Assembly: GCA_901472405.1 (NCBI GenBank)
Contig: LR590463.1
Span: forward strand, 806,001 to 870,000
DNA length: 64,000 nucleotides
DNA from: Serratia rubidaea
GTDB taxonomy: Bacteria; Pseudomonadota; Gammaproteobacteria; Enterobacterales; Enterobacteriaceae
Direction: 5' to 3'
Shown here: positions 29,678-41,862 of the stretch, piece after piece
Layout: each line of letters starts with the position of its first letter
How positions within the stretch are numbered: the stretch's first letter is position 1
The notes under the pieces: generated by a model
What the model was told of the DNA's origin: nothing
Databases searched by the model: none
The model's input: the letters and a program-made list of their open reading frames with translations, nothing else
Translations under genes and position numbers: made by a program

Positions 29678-30895
29678 ATGGACAACGAAAACTCTCTCTT
29701 TCGCCAGGAGGCGTTGCAGCATAAAAAAAACGCCTGGCTGGGTGATTTCACCGTGTCAGCGCCCTCGGCGTTGCCGATTGCGTTATGGAGCGCCGCCGGC
29801 GTTTTGCTGTTAGCCACCCTCCTGCTATTTACCACCTATACCAAAAGAGTCCCCGTGAGTGGGCGAGTGATCTATACGCCCTCGGCTGCGGAGGCGGTGT
29901 TTAGTCATGAGGGAATTATCGGCCGTATCGAAGTACGTCAGGGGGAAAAGGTGAAAAAGGGTGACGTCATTGCGACGTTTTCACGCGATGTTACCTACGC
30001 CGGGGGCGGAATGAATCAGGCGTTGCAAGATACGTCGCAGCGTCAGCTTGTGGAGTTGCAAAAGCGGGGCGAAGAACGACGTAACGAGGGAGAAGAAGAG
30101 CGCCGGCGCTTGCGTGAAAAGGTCAGCGCCAAAGAACGGGAAATGGCGGCTATTCGAGCGGCAGCCGCAGCAGAATCAGAGCGCGTCGGCGGTTTGAAAA
30201 AACGCTTGGGATTTTATCAACAGCTGTTCCAGAAAGGCGTTGCGACCGTGCAAGAGAAAATTGAGCGGGAGAATGAATATCATGATTCCGTTGCACAACT
30301 GAATATGCATCACATCAACATCGCACGCGTGCAGGGCGAACGGCTGCAGTTGGTGGATGAATTGGCCCGCTCGGAAGCTCAGGAAAAGCAGGCGCTGACA
30401 GAGATTCAGCAGCAGGAAGTTACGCTGCAACAACAGGTGATTAGTGCGTCGGCCGTGGTGGAGTCACGCGTTATTGCTCCGCTTGATGGCGTCGTCGCCT
30501 CAATGAGCATCATGGCAGGCCAGAGAGTGACGGCCGGTGCCATTGCCGCCGTGCTGGTGCCGGAAAATGCGCGGCCGTTGGTTGAAATGTGGATCCCGCC
30601 CTCTGCACTGCAGGAGGTGAAGACAGGTCAGCATGTCTCCATGCGCGTCGCGTCATTGCCGTGGGAGTGGTTTGGGAAAGTGCCCGGTACGGTTGCCGCC
30701 ATCAGCGCGAGTCCGGAGGCCCTGACGGGAAATCATCGACGTTTTCGCGTGCTGATAGCGCCCGATGCAGACACGCAGGCACTGCCTGCGGGGGTGGACG
30801 TTGAGGCGGATATATTGACGACGCGCCGTCGCATCTGGCAATGGCTATTTTTACCATTAAAACAAACAATTAGCCGCATCGTACTTGAGAGTTGA
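29678..30895 (+). CDS. HlyD-family membrane fusion protein of the RiPP exporter
   Basis: Periplasmic adaptor of 405 residues. A short cytoplasmic N-terminus, one membrane segment at about 32-54 (LPIALWSAAGVLLLATLLLFTTY), a lipoyl-like half (VFSHEGIIGRIEVRQGEKVKKGDVIATF), a long charged coiled-coil hairpin (about 125-255), the second lipoyl half (SRVIAPLDGVVASMSIMAGQRV) and a beta-barrel region. It starts 4 bp after the protease stop and ends 3 bp before the ABC exporter gene, which it presumably joins to carry the mature peptide out. Confidence 0.88.
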   Translation: MDNENSLFRQEALQHKKNAWLGDFTVSAPSALPIALWSAAGVLLLATLLLFTTYTKRVPVSGRVIYTPSAAEAVFSHEGIIGRIEVRQGEKVKKGDVIATFSRDVTYAGGGMNQALQDTSQRQLVELQKRGEERRNEGEEERRRLREKVSAKEREMAAIRAAAAAESERVGGLKKRLGFYQQLFQKGVATVQEKIERENEYHDSVAQLNMHHINIARVQGERLQLVDELARSEAQEKQALTEIQQQEVTLQQQVISASAVVESRVIAPLDGVVASMSIMAGQRVTAGAIAAVLVPENARPLVEMWIPPSALQEVKTGQHVSMRVASLPWEWFGKVPGTVAAISASPEALTGNHRRFRVLIAPDADTQALPAGVDVEADILTTRRRIWQWLFLPLKQTISRIVLES

Positions 30896-30898
30896 CAC

Positions 30899-33022
30899 AT
30901 GTTTTTTTCCTGGCAGAAAACACCGCTGGTCCTGCAGTCGGAAACCAACGAATGTGGCTTGGCCTGCGTGGCCATGATGGCCGGTTATTTTGGTAAACGC
31001 ATCGATCTTGCCTCAGCGCGCACTTTTCACGGCGCAGGCAGCCACGGGATGACGTTGCGGGATCTTATCACGGCGTTTGAACGGATGGGGATGACGGCCC
31101 GTGCTTCGCGAGTCGAGCTTGATGAACTGCGTTCTCTTAGCCGTCCGGCCATTCTTCACTGGTCATTCAATCATTTCGTGGTGTTGGTGAAAGTGACGCG
31201 CCGAGGGGCAGTGATCCTTGATCCCGCCATTGGACGACGCAGCATCTCATTGCGGGAACTGTCGGATAAATTTACCGGCATTTTGGTGGAGGCGTGGCCT
31301 GCGGAGACATTCGACAAACAACCCCTGGAAATGAATGTTACCGTAGCCGATCTTTTCCGTGGCGTACGGGGGTTGAGACGCATTTTTACCGGCGTTCTCA
31401 TGCTTTCGCTGTTGGTGGAACTACTGTCTATTGCCGTGCCCGCGGCGTCACAATTTACTATTGATACGCTGGTGCGTTCATCCGATCGCGAAGGGATATT
31501 TTTTGTCGGCCTTGTGGTCATTGCCGCGTTGCTGATTAAGTCCGCCTTTGCGGTGGTGCGAGCCTGGATTTTGATGAACCTCCGCTATACGCTCGGCGTA
31601 AAATGGGCAGAAATGTTCTTTAATCGACTTATCAGGCTCACGCTGTCATTTTTTGAGAAACGCCATACTGGTGATATCGCGTCACGCTTCCAGTCGTTGA
31701 CTGCCATCCAGGAAGCCTTTACGGCCGACATGGTTGCTTCTCTCCTTGACGCCATCGTGATAGTCATTTCAATGGCGATCATTTTTACCTATTCACCCGT
31801 GCTGGCTCTTGGCCCCCTTGTTGCCGCCGCTGCCTATGCCGCCTTGAAGGCGGGGTTATTTTCGACATATCGCAATCGTAAAATTGAACATATCGCCTTT
31901 GAAGCGGTGCAATCCTCTCACTTTCTTGAGACGGTCAGAGCGATCGGCGCGATTAAAATGTTGAACCTGACGCCGGTGCGGCGTCGTGAATGGGTCAACC
32001 ATGTGGTCAACAGCACTCAAGCTGGGAATCAACTGTTCAAACTCGATCTGCTGACCAATACGGCGGCCGTGCTGCTTGTGGGTTTTTCCGGGATGTATGT
32101 GCTTGGCGTCGGGGCTATCGGATTTGATAAGGGCATCACGACCGGCGTTTTGTTAGCTGTGATGCTTTATGCCGATATGGTGATTACCCGGACCGTGAAG
32201 TTAGTCAATGCCGTTGCCGATTTTTGCCTGGTATCCATGCATAGCCAGCGTCTGACCGATGTGGCTGTTTCGCCTGTGGAACGTGATGAGGGGGAACGCG
32301 CGCCGCCGCCGCTGAATGGGCATATCGTGATCCGCAACCTGGCATTCCGCCACTCCGAAACTGAGCGCAATATCTTTGAAGGGATCAATCTTGAAGTCAT
32401 GCCAGGAGAAAATATCGCCATTGTCGGGCCATCCGGATGTGGCAAGTCAACGTTTCTCCATGTGTTGGCAGGACTGTATGAAGCCAGCGAAGGGGATGTT
32501 TTTATTAATGGCGCGGCGATGTCCGGCATAGGGAAAACAGCCATCCGCGAACATGTCGCTTTTGTCATGCAGGATGACAAACTCTTGGCCGGCACCATAC
32601 GGCAGAATATCACCGGCTTTACCACGTCTCCGGACGTGGAGCTGATGGTGGAGTGCGCCGGTCACGCCTCCATTGACGAAGAGATAGGCGCATTCCCGCA
32701 GGGGTATGATTCGATGATCGGCGATATCGGTAGTACACTTTCGGGGGGACAGCGACAGCGCATTTCTATCGCCAGAGCGCTGTACAGGCAACCTGGCGTG
32801 TTGCTGCTTGATGAAGCCACCAGCGATCTTGATATTGATAATGAGAAAAGGATCACCCGTGCCATCGGGCGATTGTCAATAACCCGTATTTTTGTTGCTC
32901 ATCGCCCTGAAATGATCAAGTCTGCGGATAGAATTTTTAATCTTCATCTGAATGCTTGGGTGAACCAGGAAAACCGAACCGCGGCCGCAATGTTGATCGC
33001 TGACAAGGTTTACCCAAGCTGA
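30899..33022 (+). CDS. C39-peptidase-containing ABC exporter of the RiPP operon
   Basis: Peptidase-containing ABC transporter of 707 residues. An N-terminal C39 domain has Cys19 (ETNECGLACVAMMAGYFG), His92 (FNHFVVLVKV) and Asp108 (AVILDPAIGRR). A six-helix membrane domain spans about 155-430. The ATPase has Walker A GPSGCGKST, signature LSGGQRQRISIARAL, and Walker B GVLLLDEATSDLD. The C39 domain should cut the precursor after SVSGG as it exports the core. Last gene of the operon; no terminator is obvious after it. Confidence 0.92.
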   Translation: MFFSWQKTPLVLQSETNECGLACVAMMAGYFGKRIDLASARTFHGAGSHGMTLRDLITAFERMGMTARASRVELDELRSLSRPAILHWSFNHFVVLVKVTRRGAVILDPAIGRRSISLRELSDKFTGILVEAWPAETFDKQPLEMNVTVADLFRGVRGLRRIFTGVLMLSLLVELLSIAVPAASQFTIDTLVRSSDREGIFFVGLVVIAALLIKSAFAVVRAWILMNLRYTLGVKWAEMFFNRLIRLTLSFFEKRHTGDIASRFQSLTAIQEAFTADMVASLLDAIVIVISMAIIFTYSPVLALGPLVAAAAYAALKAGLFSTYRNRKIEHIAFEAVQSSHFLETVRAIGAIKMLNLTPVRRREWVNHVVNSTQAGNQLFKLDLLTNTAAVLLVGFSGMYVLGVGAIGFDKGITTGVLLAVMLYADMVITRTVKLVNAVADFCLVSMHSQRLTDVAVSPVERDEGERAPPPLNGHIVIRNLAFRHSETERNIFEGINLEVMPGENIAIVGPSGCGKSTFLHVLAGLYEASEGDVFINGAAMSGIGKTAIREHVAFVMQDDKLLAGTIRQNITGFTTSPDVELMVECAGHASIDEEIGAFPQGYDSMIGDIGSTLSGGQRQRISIARALYRQPGVLLLDEATSDLDIDNEKRITRAIGRLSITRIFVAHRPEMIKSADRIFNLHLNAWVNQENRTAAAMLIADKVYPS

Positions 33023-33082
33023 AACGGTTAAGCTTGCCGTCAGTTGCGGACAGGCGGAAACAACGGGCGTTAAAAAGCCAAC

Positions 33083-33094
33083 AAACTGAAATCT
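33083..33094 (+). repeat. right copy of the 12-bp direct repeat flanking the RiPP island
   Basis: AAACTGAAATCT matches the 3' end of mazG at 26477-26488 exactly. It lies 61 bp after the exporter stop, so the two copies enclose the resolvase, its res-like site and the whole RiPP operon. Confidence 0.5.
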
Positions 33095-33240
33095 AAGGCG
33101 TTTTAGCGGCTCAATGCGCTGTTAATCGACGGTTTCTATCGCTAACCCTTTGTTTTACAAGCCTGACCAGACAGCCGTAACCGGCCAAAACCTGAGGAAC
33201 GCGCGGGGATGACAGAGATGATGGAGAGTAAAACGATCGT

Positions 33241-33269
33241 TTGTAGGTCAAGACAGGTTCGGGTATACT
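33241..33269 (+). promoter_or_regulatory. probable sigma-70 promoter of pyrG
   Basis: TTGTAG (33241-33246), a 17-bp spacer and TATACT (33264-33269) lie about 55 bp before the pyrG start codon. Confidence 0.5.
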
Positions 33270-33308
33270 ACTTTCCCGTCTTGGTTCTTCCATCGTCTTT
33301 AAACCTAA

Positions 33309-34962
<1,654 letters not shown>

Positions 34963-34976
34963 ACGTTTTTAGCGGC

Positions 34977-35008
34977 AACGCGCGGTGAGAACCGCGCGTT
35001 GTTTGTCT
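34977..35008 (+). terminator. hairpin between pyrG and eno
   Basis: A perfect 10-bp stem AACGCGCGGT / ACCGCGCGTT (34977-34986 with 34991-35000) with GAGA loop precedes GTTTGTCT. It probably causes partial termination or processing, with eno read from readthrough and its own promoter. Confidence 0.65.
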
Positions 35009-35034
35009 GGAGTTTTAGTTAACTTGTGACTTGA

Positions 35035-36345
<1,311 letters not shown>

Positions 36346-36365
36346 TTCGCGTCCTGCCGTAAATA

Positions 36366-36393
36366 ATAAAAACCCGCCGCGGCGGGTTTTTTT
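36366..36393 (+). terminator. eno terminator
   Basis: AAAAACCCGCC / GGCGGGTTTTTTT forms a self-complementary stem with a run of seven T, starting about 20 bp after the eno stop. Confidence 0.92.
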
Positions 36394-36610
36394 ACGTCTG
36401 TCCACAGTGAAACTCTATCCCGGTTATTTATTACTAGCGTATCATTTATTTTTTTTAGCGACCTGCCTGAATATTTATCGTTAATAACCATAGCGTTAAT
36501 TATTTATTCTTTTTGGGCTGGTATTATAACCTTTTATTACTAGACTTATATTCCGTAGGGATACTCCACATCACTCTCACCGGCTTGGAGCCATGGGGAA
36601 CGGAGATATC

Positions 36611-37800
36611 ATGCGGAAAAGAATCGTAATTGTCGGCGGCGGCACCGGCGGCACCATGCTGGCTAATATCCTGGCGCACAAGCTGCATCGCGAAATTATT
36701 AATAATAAAGTTGAGTTATTAATGATCTCGCAAACCGCGGCGCATTATTACAAGCCGGCGTTTATGTATGTCGCATTTAACGCGTTTTTTAAACATGAGT
36801 TAATGCGTGCGCAGCAAAGTCTGTTACGTCCGGAAATTAAGTTTGTGGTCGATAAGGCGGAGGGCGTTGATTTTAAACAGCGTCGGCTATTCACCGCCAG
36901 CGGCAATAATTATGATTATGACTTCCTGGTATTTGCTACCGGCTGTCTGCCCTGGACGGAAAAAATTCCCGGCCTGGCCGAGGCGGGCGACCACTTTTAT
37001 CAGTATCAGGCGGCGCGCCGGCTGGCGGATAAACTGGCGACGATTGAAAAAGGGCGCATCTTTATTACCGTCTCCTTCCCGCAAACCCCAACGTTCCGCA
37101 CCAGTGCGGCATCGCGCCGATTGAAACCACCCTGATGCTGGATGAGTACCTGCGCCAGCGCGGCGTGCGTAAGCAGATAGAGATCGTTTATACCTACCCG
37201 ACCATTTCCCAGCTGTTGCGTAACTGCCTGTTTTTACAGCGTCCTACCGGTGAAGCGCTGCCGGAAATTTTTGCCGCACGCGGCATCAAACATCAGCGCG
37301 GCTTTACGCTGGATCAGGTGGACGCCGAGCGGCGTATCGCCTATTCCGCCGAGGGCGAAGAACAGCCGTTCGACATATTGATGGCGACGCCGCCGATTCG
37401 CGCGGTGGAAATGGTGCGCAACACCGGCCTGAGCGATATCGCCAACGGCGAAGGCTGGCTGCCGACCGACCCGCAGACGCTGCAGGTCTATGACCAGCAG
37501 GGGGTATATGTGATCGGCGATACGGTTGACCTGCCCATCAGCAAGGCGGGCGGCTCCTGCCACAATCAGGCGCCGGTGATCGCCGACAATATCGTGGCGG
37601 AGATGCAGCTGGGTCATCCGGTGCGCCATTACGACGGCAAGGTGCAGGCGGTGGCGCAGTTCGGCCTGAGCAGCGGTATGCCGCTGGTGTATGACTATCG
37701 TCACGACGTCGTGCCGACCCCGGCTACCAAGCTGGGCGGGATGTTACGCAACGGCGTGAACCGCGGTCTGTACTGGGCCGCGGTGCGCGGCCTGATATAA
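36611..37800 (+). pseudogene. sulfide:quinone oxidoreductase-like flavoprotein (one frameshift as read)
   Basis: Pyridine-nucleotide-disulfide-oxidoreductase fold: the N-terminal FAD motif RIVIVGGGTGGTMLANILA, FLVFATGCLPW, then a C-terminal FAD site GVYVIGDTVDLPISKAGGSCHNQAPVIADNI. This fits the SQR-like group that feeds electrons to quinone. The frame breaks near 37088 (CCAACGTTCC should be CCAAACGTTCC); adding the A gives FPQTPNVPHQCGIAPIETTLMLDEYL and about 396 residues. Start at 36611 (MRKRIVIVG) behind GGAGAT; the frame also opens at 36593. Followed by a DUF1641 gene, a pairing I recall for SQR-type flavoproteins. Confidence 0.8.
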
Positions 37801-37811
37801 CGGAGCTGAGC

Positions 37812-38192
37812 ATGGAAAATACGCAGACTGAGGCGCTGGCGGCGCTGATGGAAAAACTCTCTCCGCTGTTGGCGAGCGGCCGGCTGGATAACGTGGTCGA
37901 TGCGCTCTCGCTCACCTCGGATTTGGTCGACATTGCCGATAACGCGCTGGTCGACAAGCTGGCCGCGCTGTTTGACGACCTGACCAGCGCCGGCTGGGAA
38001 GGGGGAATGGCGCTGAAAATGGCCTATAGCGAACTGCAGCAGAATGAACAGCCGGCTACCCTGCGTGGGCTGTATGCGTTGCTGCGTCAGCCGGAAACGC
38101 TGCTCGGGCTGATGCTGGTGCTGCGCACGCTGAATATTATCGGCGGGCGCCTGCGCGCCGCGCACCTACCGGCGGACGTCACACCGGAATAA
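37812..38192 (+). CDS. DUF1641 domain-containing protein
   Basis: A 126-residue soluble helical protein beginning MENTQTEALAALMEKLSPLLASGRLDNVVDALSL and containing the DUF1641 core around LRGLYALLRQPETLLGLMLVLRTLNIIG. Function is not established; family members are often coded next to SQR-like or formate-dehydrogenase-like redox enzymes. It starts 11 bp after the flavoprotein stop with GGAGCTGAGC as ribosome site, and precedes methionine gamma-lyase by 28 bp, so the three genes look like one operon. Confidence 0.8.
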   Translation: MENTQTEALAALMEKLSPLLASGRLDNVVDALSLTSDLVDIADNALVDKLAALFDDLTSAGWEGGMALKMAYSELQQNEQPATLRGLYALLRQPETLLGLMLVLRTLNIIGGRLRAAHLPADVTPE

Positions 38193-38220
38193 TCGTTCTT
38201 ATCCATATCGAGGAGTCACT

Positions 38221-39408
38221 ATGTCGTCAGCAAGCAAACAGGCTTTCGCCACGCGGGCCATCCATTATGGTTACGATCCGCAACAGTACCATGGCGCACT
38301 TTGCCCGCCGGTGTTTATGAGCTCCACCTTCACCTTTCCCTCGGCGGAATACGGCGGCGCCTGCTTTGCCGGCACCGAGCCCGGCTATTTCTATTCGCGC
38401 ATCGCCAACCCGACGCTTAACCTGTTGGAGCAGCGCATCGCCAATCTGGAGGGCGGCGAAGCGGCGGTGGCGTTTTCGTCCGGCATGGGGGCGGTGACCG
38501 CCTGCTGCTGGACCCTGCTCGGCCCGGGTGATGAACTGATTGTGGATGAGACGCTGTATGGCTGCACCTTCAGCTACTTCCATCACGGGCTGGAGCGCTT
38601 TGGCGTCAAGGTGACCCACGTCGATATGACGCAGCCGGAGGCGCTGGCGGCGGCGATCGGGCCGAGCACCAGGCTGGTGTACTGTGAAACGCCGGCCAAC
38701 CCCAATATGCGGCTGGTGGATATCGCGGCGGTGGCGGAAATTACCCACCGCCATGCGGCGCTGCTGCTGGTGGATAACACCTACTGTACGCCTTATCTGC
38801 AGCGGCCGCTGGCGCTGGGGGCGGATATCGTGCTGCACTCGGCGACCAAATACCTGGGCGGGCACGGCGATCTGCTGGCCGGGGTGGTGGTGACCCGCGC
38901 CGAGCTGGCGCAGGATATCCGCCTGATTGGCCTGAAGGATATGAACGGCGCGGTGCTGTCGGCGCAGGATGCGGCGCTGCTGCTGCGCGGGCTGAAAACC
39001 CTGCCGCTGCGGATGGAGCGTCACTGCGACACCGCCCAGCGCATTGCGGAAATGCTGGCGCAGCATCCGGCGGTTGAGCAGGTGTATTACCCGGGCCTGC
39101 CCGCCTTCCGCCAGCATGCGCTGGCGCAGCGGCAGATGGCGCGGCCGGGCGGTATGATCGCCTTTGAGCTGAAGGGCGGCATGGCGGCGGGCATTCGCTT
39201 CCTCAATGCGCTGCAGCTGATCCTGCGGGCGGTCAGCCTGGGGGACTGTGAAACGCTGGCGCAGCACCCGGCCAGCATGACGCATTCGTCCTATAGCGAG
39301 GAGGAGCGGCAGCGCCACCATATCAGCGACGGGCTGATTCGGCTTTCCGCCGGGCTGGAAGACGCCGACGATCTGCTGGCGGATATCGAGCAGGCGCTGG
39401 TGCAATAA
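38221..39408 (+). CDS. megL: methionine gamma-lyase
   Basis: PLP enzyme of the Cys/Met metabolism family, 395 residues. The pyridoxal Lys is residue 210 ([17 protein letters not shown]). [21 protein letters not shown] and [11 protein letters not shown] are family motifs. The Cys at 115 ([15 protein letters not shown]) is the hallmark of gamma-lyases that separates them from cystathionine enzymes. It would split methionine to methanethiol, ammonia and 2-oxobutyrate, and homocysteine to sulfide. Third gene of the flavoprotein-DUF1641 operon, which suggests coupled sulfide handling. Confidence 0.85.
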   Translation: MSSASKQAFATRAIHYGYDPQQYHGALCPPVFMSSTFTFPSAEYGGACFAGTEPGYFYSRIANPTLNLLEQRIANLEGGEAAVAFSSGMGAVTACCWTLLGPGDELIVDETLYGCTFSYFHHGLERFGVKVTHVDMTQPEALAAAIGPSTRLVYCETPANPNMRLVDIAAVAEITHRHAALLLVDNTYCTPYLQRPLALGADIVLHSATKYLGGHGDLLAGVVVTRAELAQDIRLIGLKDMNGAVLSAQDAALLLRGLKTLPLRMERHCDTAQRIAEMLAQHPAVEQVYYPGLPAFRQHALAQRQMARPGGMIAFELKGGMAAGIRFLNALQLILRAVSLGDCETLAQHPASMTHSSYSEEERQRHHISDGLIRLSAGLEDADDLLADIEQALVQ

Positions 39409-39432
39409 GGCGGGCCGGCAGGTGAAAGTAAC

Positions 39433-39458
39433 AGGCCCACGCGGTAACCGGCGGGCCT
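39433..39458. terminator. weak hairpin between convergent operons
   Basis: AGGCCC (39433-39438) pairs with GGGCCT (39453-39458) across a 14-nt, partly structured loop, between the methionine gamma-lyase stop and the stop of the minus-strand lyase homologue. No long T-run follows. Confidence 0.35.
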
Positions 39459-39464
39459 TGTGCG

Positions 39465-40988
39465 TCAGGTTAAGGTGGGAGCAATCTCGGCCAGCGCGCG
39501 TTCATCAGCGATTAACGCCGCGCTGAGGGCGATATCCGGCGCGAGCCAGCGGTCCTGGTGATACGGGGCGATGCTTTGCCGCAGATAGCGCCAGGCGCGA
39601 TCCGTCCCGTCGCCGAAGCGGCAAGGGGTTAGGAATTCGAACGCCTGGGCCGCCAGCAGGTATTCAATGGCCAGAACCTGCTGGCAGTTCGCCAGCATCT
39701 GATGCACACGTAACGCGGCGCTGGTGCCAAGGCTGAGATGATCCTCCTGCAGTGCCGAGGTGACGTAATTATCCACGCTGCAGGGCTGGGCCAGCTGGCG
39801 GTTCTGCGCACAGAGCGAGGCGGCGACGTATTGCGCGATCATCATGCCGGAATTGACGCCGGGTTCGCTGACTAAGAATGCCGGCAGGCCGCTGACCAGC
39901 GGATTGACCAGCCTGTCGATGCGCCGTTCCGCAATACCGCCCAGTTCGGCGATGGCGATGGCCAGCAGATCGGCGGCCATCGCCACGGACTCGCCGTGGG
40001 GGTTGGCCTGCGATACGACGCGGTAGCATTCCGGCGTGCCGAGCAGCAGCGGGTTATCGGTCGCGCCGTTCAGTTCACATTCAATCTGTTGCGTGGCGTG
40101 CGCCAGCTGATCGCGGCAGGCGCCGTGGACCTGCGGTATGGCGCGCAGGCTTAGTGCGTCTTGCGTGCGGATGCCTTCGCTGGCGGCAATCAGCTCACTG
40201 TTCGCCAGCAATGCGCGCAGGTTGCCGCCGACCTGTTGCATGCCGGGGTGAGCTTTGAGCGCCAGGATCTCGGCGTCGAAGGCGGCGATCTGTCCGCGCA
40301 GCGCCTCGAAGCTCATGGCGCCCAGCACGTCGGCCCAGCGCGCCAGCCGCCAGGCATCGGCGAGCGCCAGGCAGGCCAGACCGGTCATACATGGCGTGCC
40401 GTTCACCAGGCACAGTCCGTCTTTGGCGCCGAGCGACGGCGGCTCGAGCCCTTCGGCGGCGAATGCCTGGGCGGCGGAGACGAGCTGCCCGCGGTAGCTG
40501 ACCTGTCCCATGCCCAGTAAGCTTACGCCGACATGCGCCATATGCGTCAGGTAGCCGACGGAGCCTTGTGAAGGCACCTGCGGCGTAATGCCCCGGTTAA
40601 GCAACGCCAGCAGCGTCTCCACGACGTGACGTTGAATCCCCGACTTGCCGTGGCTGTAGTTGACGATGGCGCAGCAGATAATCGCCCGCGTCTGCGGCAC
40701 GCTGAGCGGTTCGCCGACGCCGCAGGCATGGCTCATCAGCGTGTTGCGCGACAGCTGCGCCAGCTGTTCGCCGTGCAGCGCCTGATTACATAAGGCGCCA
40801 AGCCCGGTGTTGACGCCGTAGGCGCGCTGTTCACCGGCGACGATATGCGTCACGATGGCCTGGGCGTTTTCGATCCGCCGCCAGGCGCTTCCGGAGAGGG
40901 CCAGCCGTGCGCCATCGCGGGCGACGGCGACGACATCCTGCCAGCGTACGGGCTGGCTGCCGATCTCCACAACGGAAATATCATGCAT
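39465..40988 (-). CDS. histidine/aromatic ammonia-lyase family protein lacking the MIO triad
   Basis: A 507-residue homologue of HutH at the far end of the hut operon. Conserved positions include YGVNTGLG, MSHACGVGEPL, LVNGTPCMTG, NPLVSGLPAFL and LQEDHLSLG. At the cofactor site, where true lyases have [14 protein letters not shown] (as hutH in this window), this protein has GSVGYLTHMAHVG. The Ala-Ser-Gly that cyclises to MIO is absent. The Tyr in the QDPYSLR motif is also changed (QDALSLR). It therefore probably is not a standard ammonia-lyase. Start at 40988 behind GAGG; the upstream ATG at 41045 lies in the ABC gene. The frame is intact, so the change is not an indel artefact. Confidence 0.85.
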   Translation of the reverse strand: MHDISVVEIGSQPVRWQDVVAVARDGARLALSGSAWRRIENAQAIVTHIVAGEQRAYGVNTGLGALCNQALHGEQLAQLSRNTLMSHACGVGEPLSVPQTRAIICCAIVNYSHGKSGIQRHVVETLLALLNRGITPQVPSQGSVGYLTHMAHVGVSLLGMGQVSYRGQLVSAAQAFAAEGLEPPSLGAKDGLCLVNGTPCMTGLACLALADAWRLARWADVLGAMSFEALRGQIAAFDAEILALKAHPGMQQVGGNLRALLANSELIAASEGIRTQDALSLRAIPQVHGACRDQLAHATQQIECELNGATDNPLLLGTPECYRVVSQANPHGESVAMAADLLAIAIAELGGIAERRIDRLVNPLVSGLPAFLVSEPGVNSGMMIAQYVAASLCAQNRQLAQPCSVDNYVTSALQEDHLSLGTSAALRVHQMLANCQQVLAIEYLLAAQAFEFLTPCRFGDGTDRAWRYLRQSIAPYHQDRWLAPDIALSAALIADERALAEIAPTLT

Positions 40989-40998
40989 GGCGGTATCC

Positions 40999-41862
40999 TC
41001 AGGCGCTGGCCATGATATGCGGACGGGGTTTGTGCATATTTTCATCCAGGGCCAGCCGGCGCTGGACGAAACGATTGACGTATTCGTCCGCCGGCTTACT
41101 CAGGATTTCCTGTGGCGTGCCGACCTGGATCAGGCGGCCGTCTTTCAGGATGGCGATGCGGTTGCCGATGCGCACCGCCTCGTCCAGATCGTGGGTGATA
41201 AAGACCAGCGTCTTGTGCAGATCTTTTTGCAGGGCCAGCAGCTGATCCTGCATTTCGGCGCGAATCAGCGGGTCGAGCGCGCTGAAGGCCTCATCCAGCA
41301 GGATAATATCGGTATCGGTTGCCAAGGCGCGCGCCAGACCGACGCGCTGACGCATACCGCCGGACAGCTGATGCGGATAGGACTTCTCGTATCCCGCTAA
41401 CCCGACGGTATCAATCCAGTGGCGGGCGCGATCCTGATAGGCCTCTTTTTTGCCGCCGCGGATTTTCAGGCCATAGCTGACGTTTTCCAGCACCGTTTTA
41501 TGCGGCAGCAGGCCGAAACTCTGAAAGACCATGCTGATTTGATGACGACGAAAATGCTCGAGCTGTTTTTCGTCGTAACGCAGAATGTCTTCACCATCGA
41601 TCAGGATTTCTCCGCTGGTGGGTTCGATCAGCCGGTTGATATGGCGCACCAGAGTGGATTTTCCAGAACCGGATAGTCCCATGATGACGAATATCTCGCC
41701 GGCCTTGATCGACAGGGAGAGATCGTGCACGCCGATCACGCAGCCGGTTTCCGCCTGCACTTCCTGCTTGGTTTTCCCCTGCCGGCTCAGCGCCAGCGCC
41801 GCTGCGGTCTTATGGCCGAAGATCTTGTAGACGTTTTTGATATCGATTTTGTTCATCATCAT
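40999..41862 (-). CDS. ABC transporter ATP-binding protein, HutV/ProV-like
   Basis: ATPase of a quaternary-amine/amino-acid-type importer, 287 residues. Walker [22 protein letters not shown] (Q-loop), signature LSGGMRQRVGLARAL, Walker B IILLDEAFSALDPL, and His-switch THDLDEA. It lacks the C-terminal CBS domains of ProV (about 400 residues), which fits HutV-type proteins better than osmoregulated ProV. Start at 41862 overlaps the permease stop by one base. With its neighbours it should import histidine or a related compound; the substrate is inferred from the hut context. Confidence 0.85.
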   Translation of the reverse strand: MMMNKIDIKNVYKIFGHKTAAALALSRQGKTKQEVQAETGCVIGVHDLSLSIKAGEIFVIMGLSGSGKSTLVRHINRLIEPTSGEILIDGEDILRYDEKQLEHFRRHQISMVFQSFGLLPHKTVLENVSYGLKIRGGKKEAYQDRARHWIDTVGLAGYEKSYPHQLSGGMRQRVGLARALATDTDIILLDEAFSALDPLIRAEMQDQLLALQKDLHKTLVFITHDLDEAVRIGNRIAILKDGRLIQVGTPQEILSKPADEYVNRFVQRRLALDENMHKPRPHIMASA

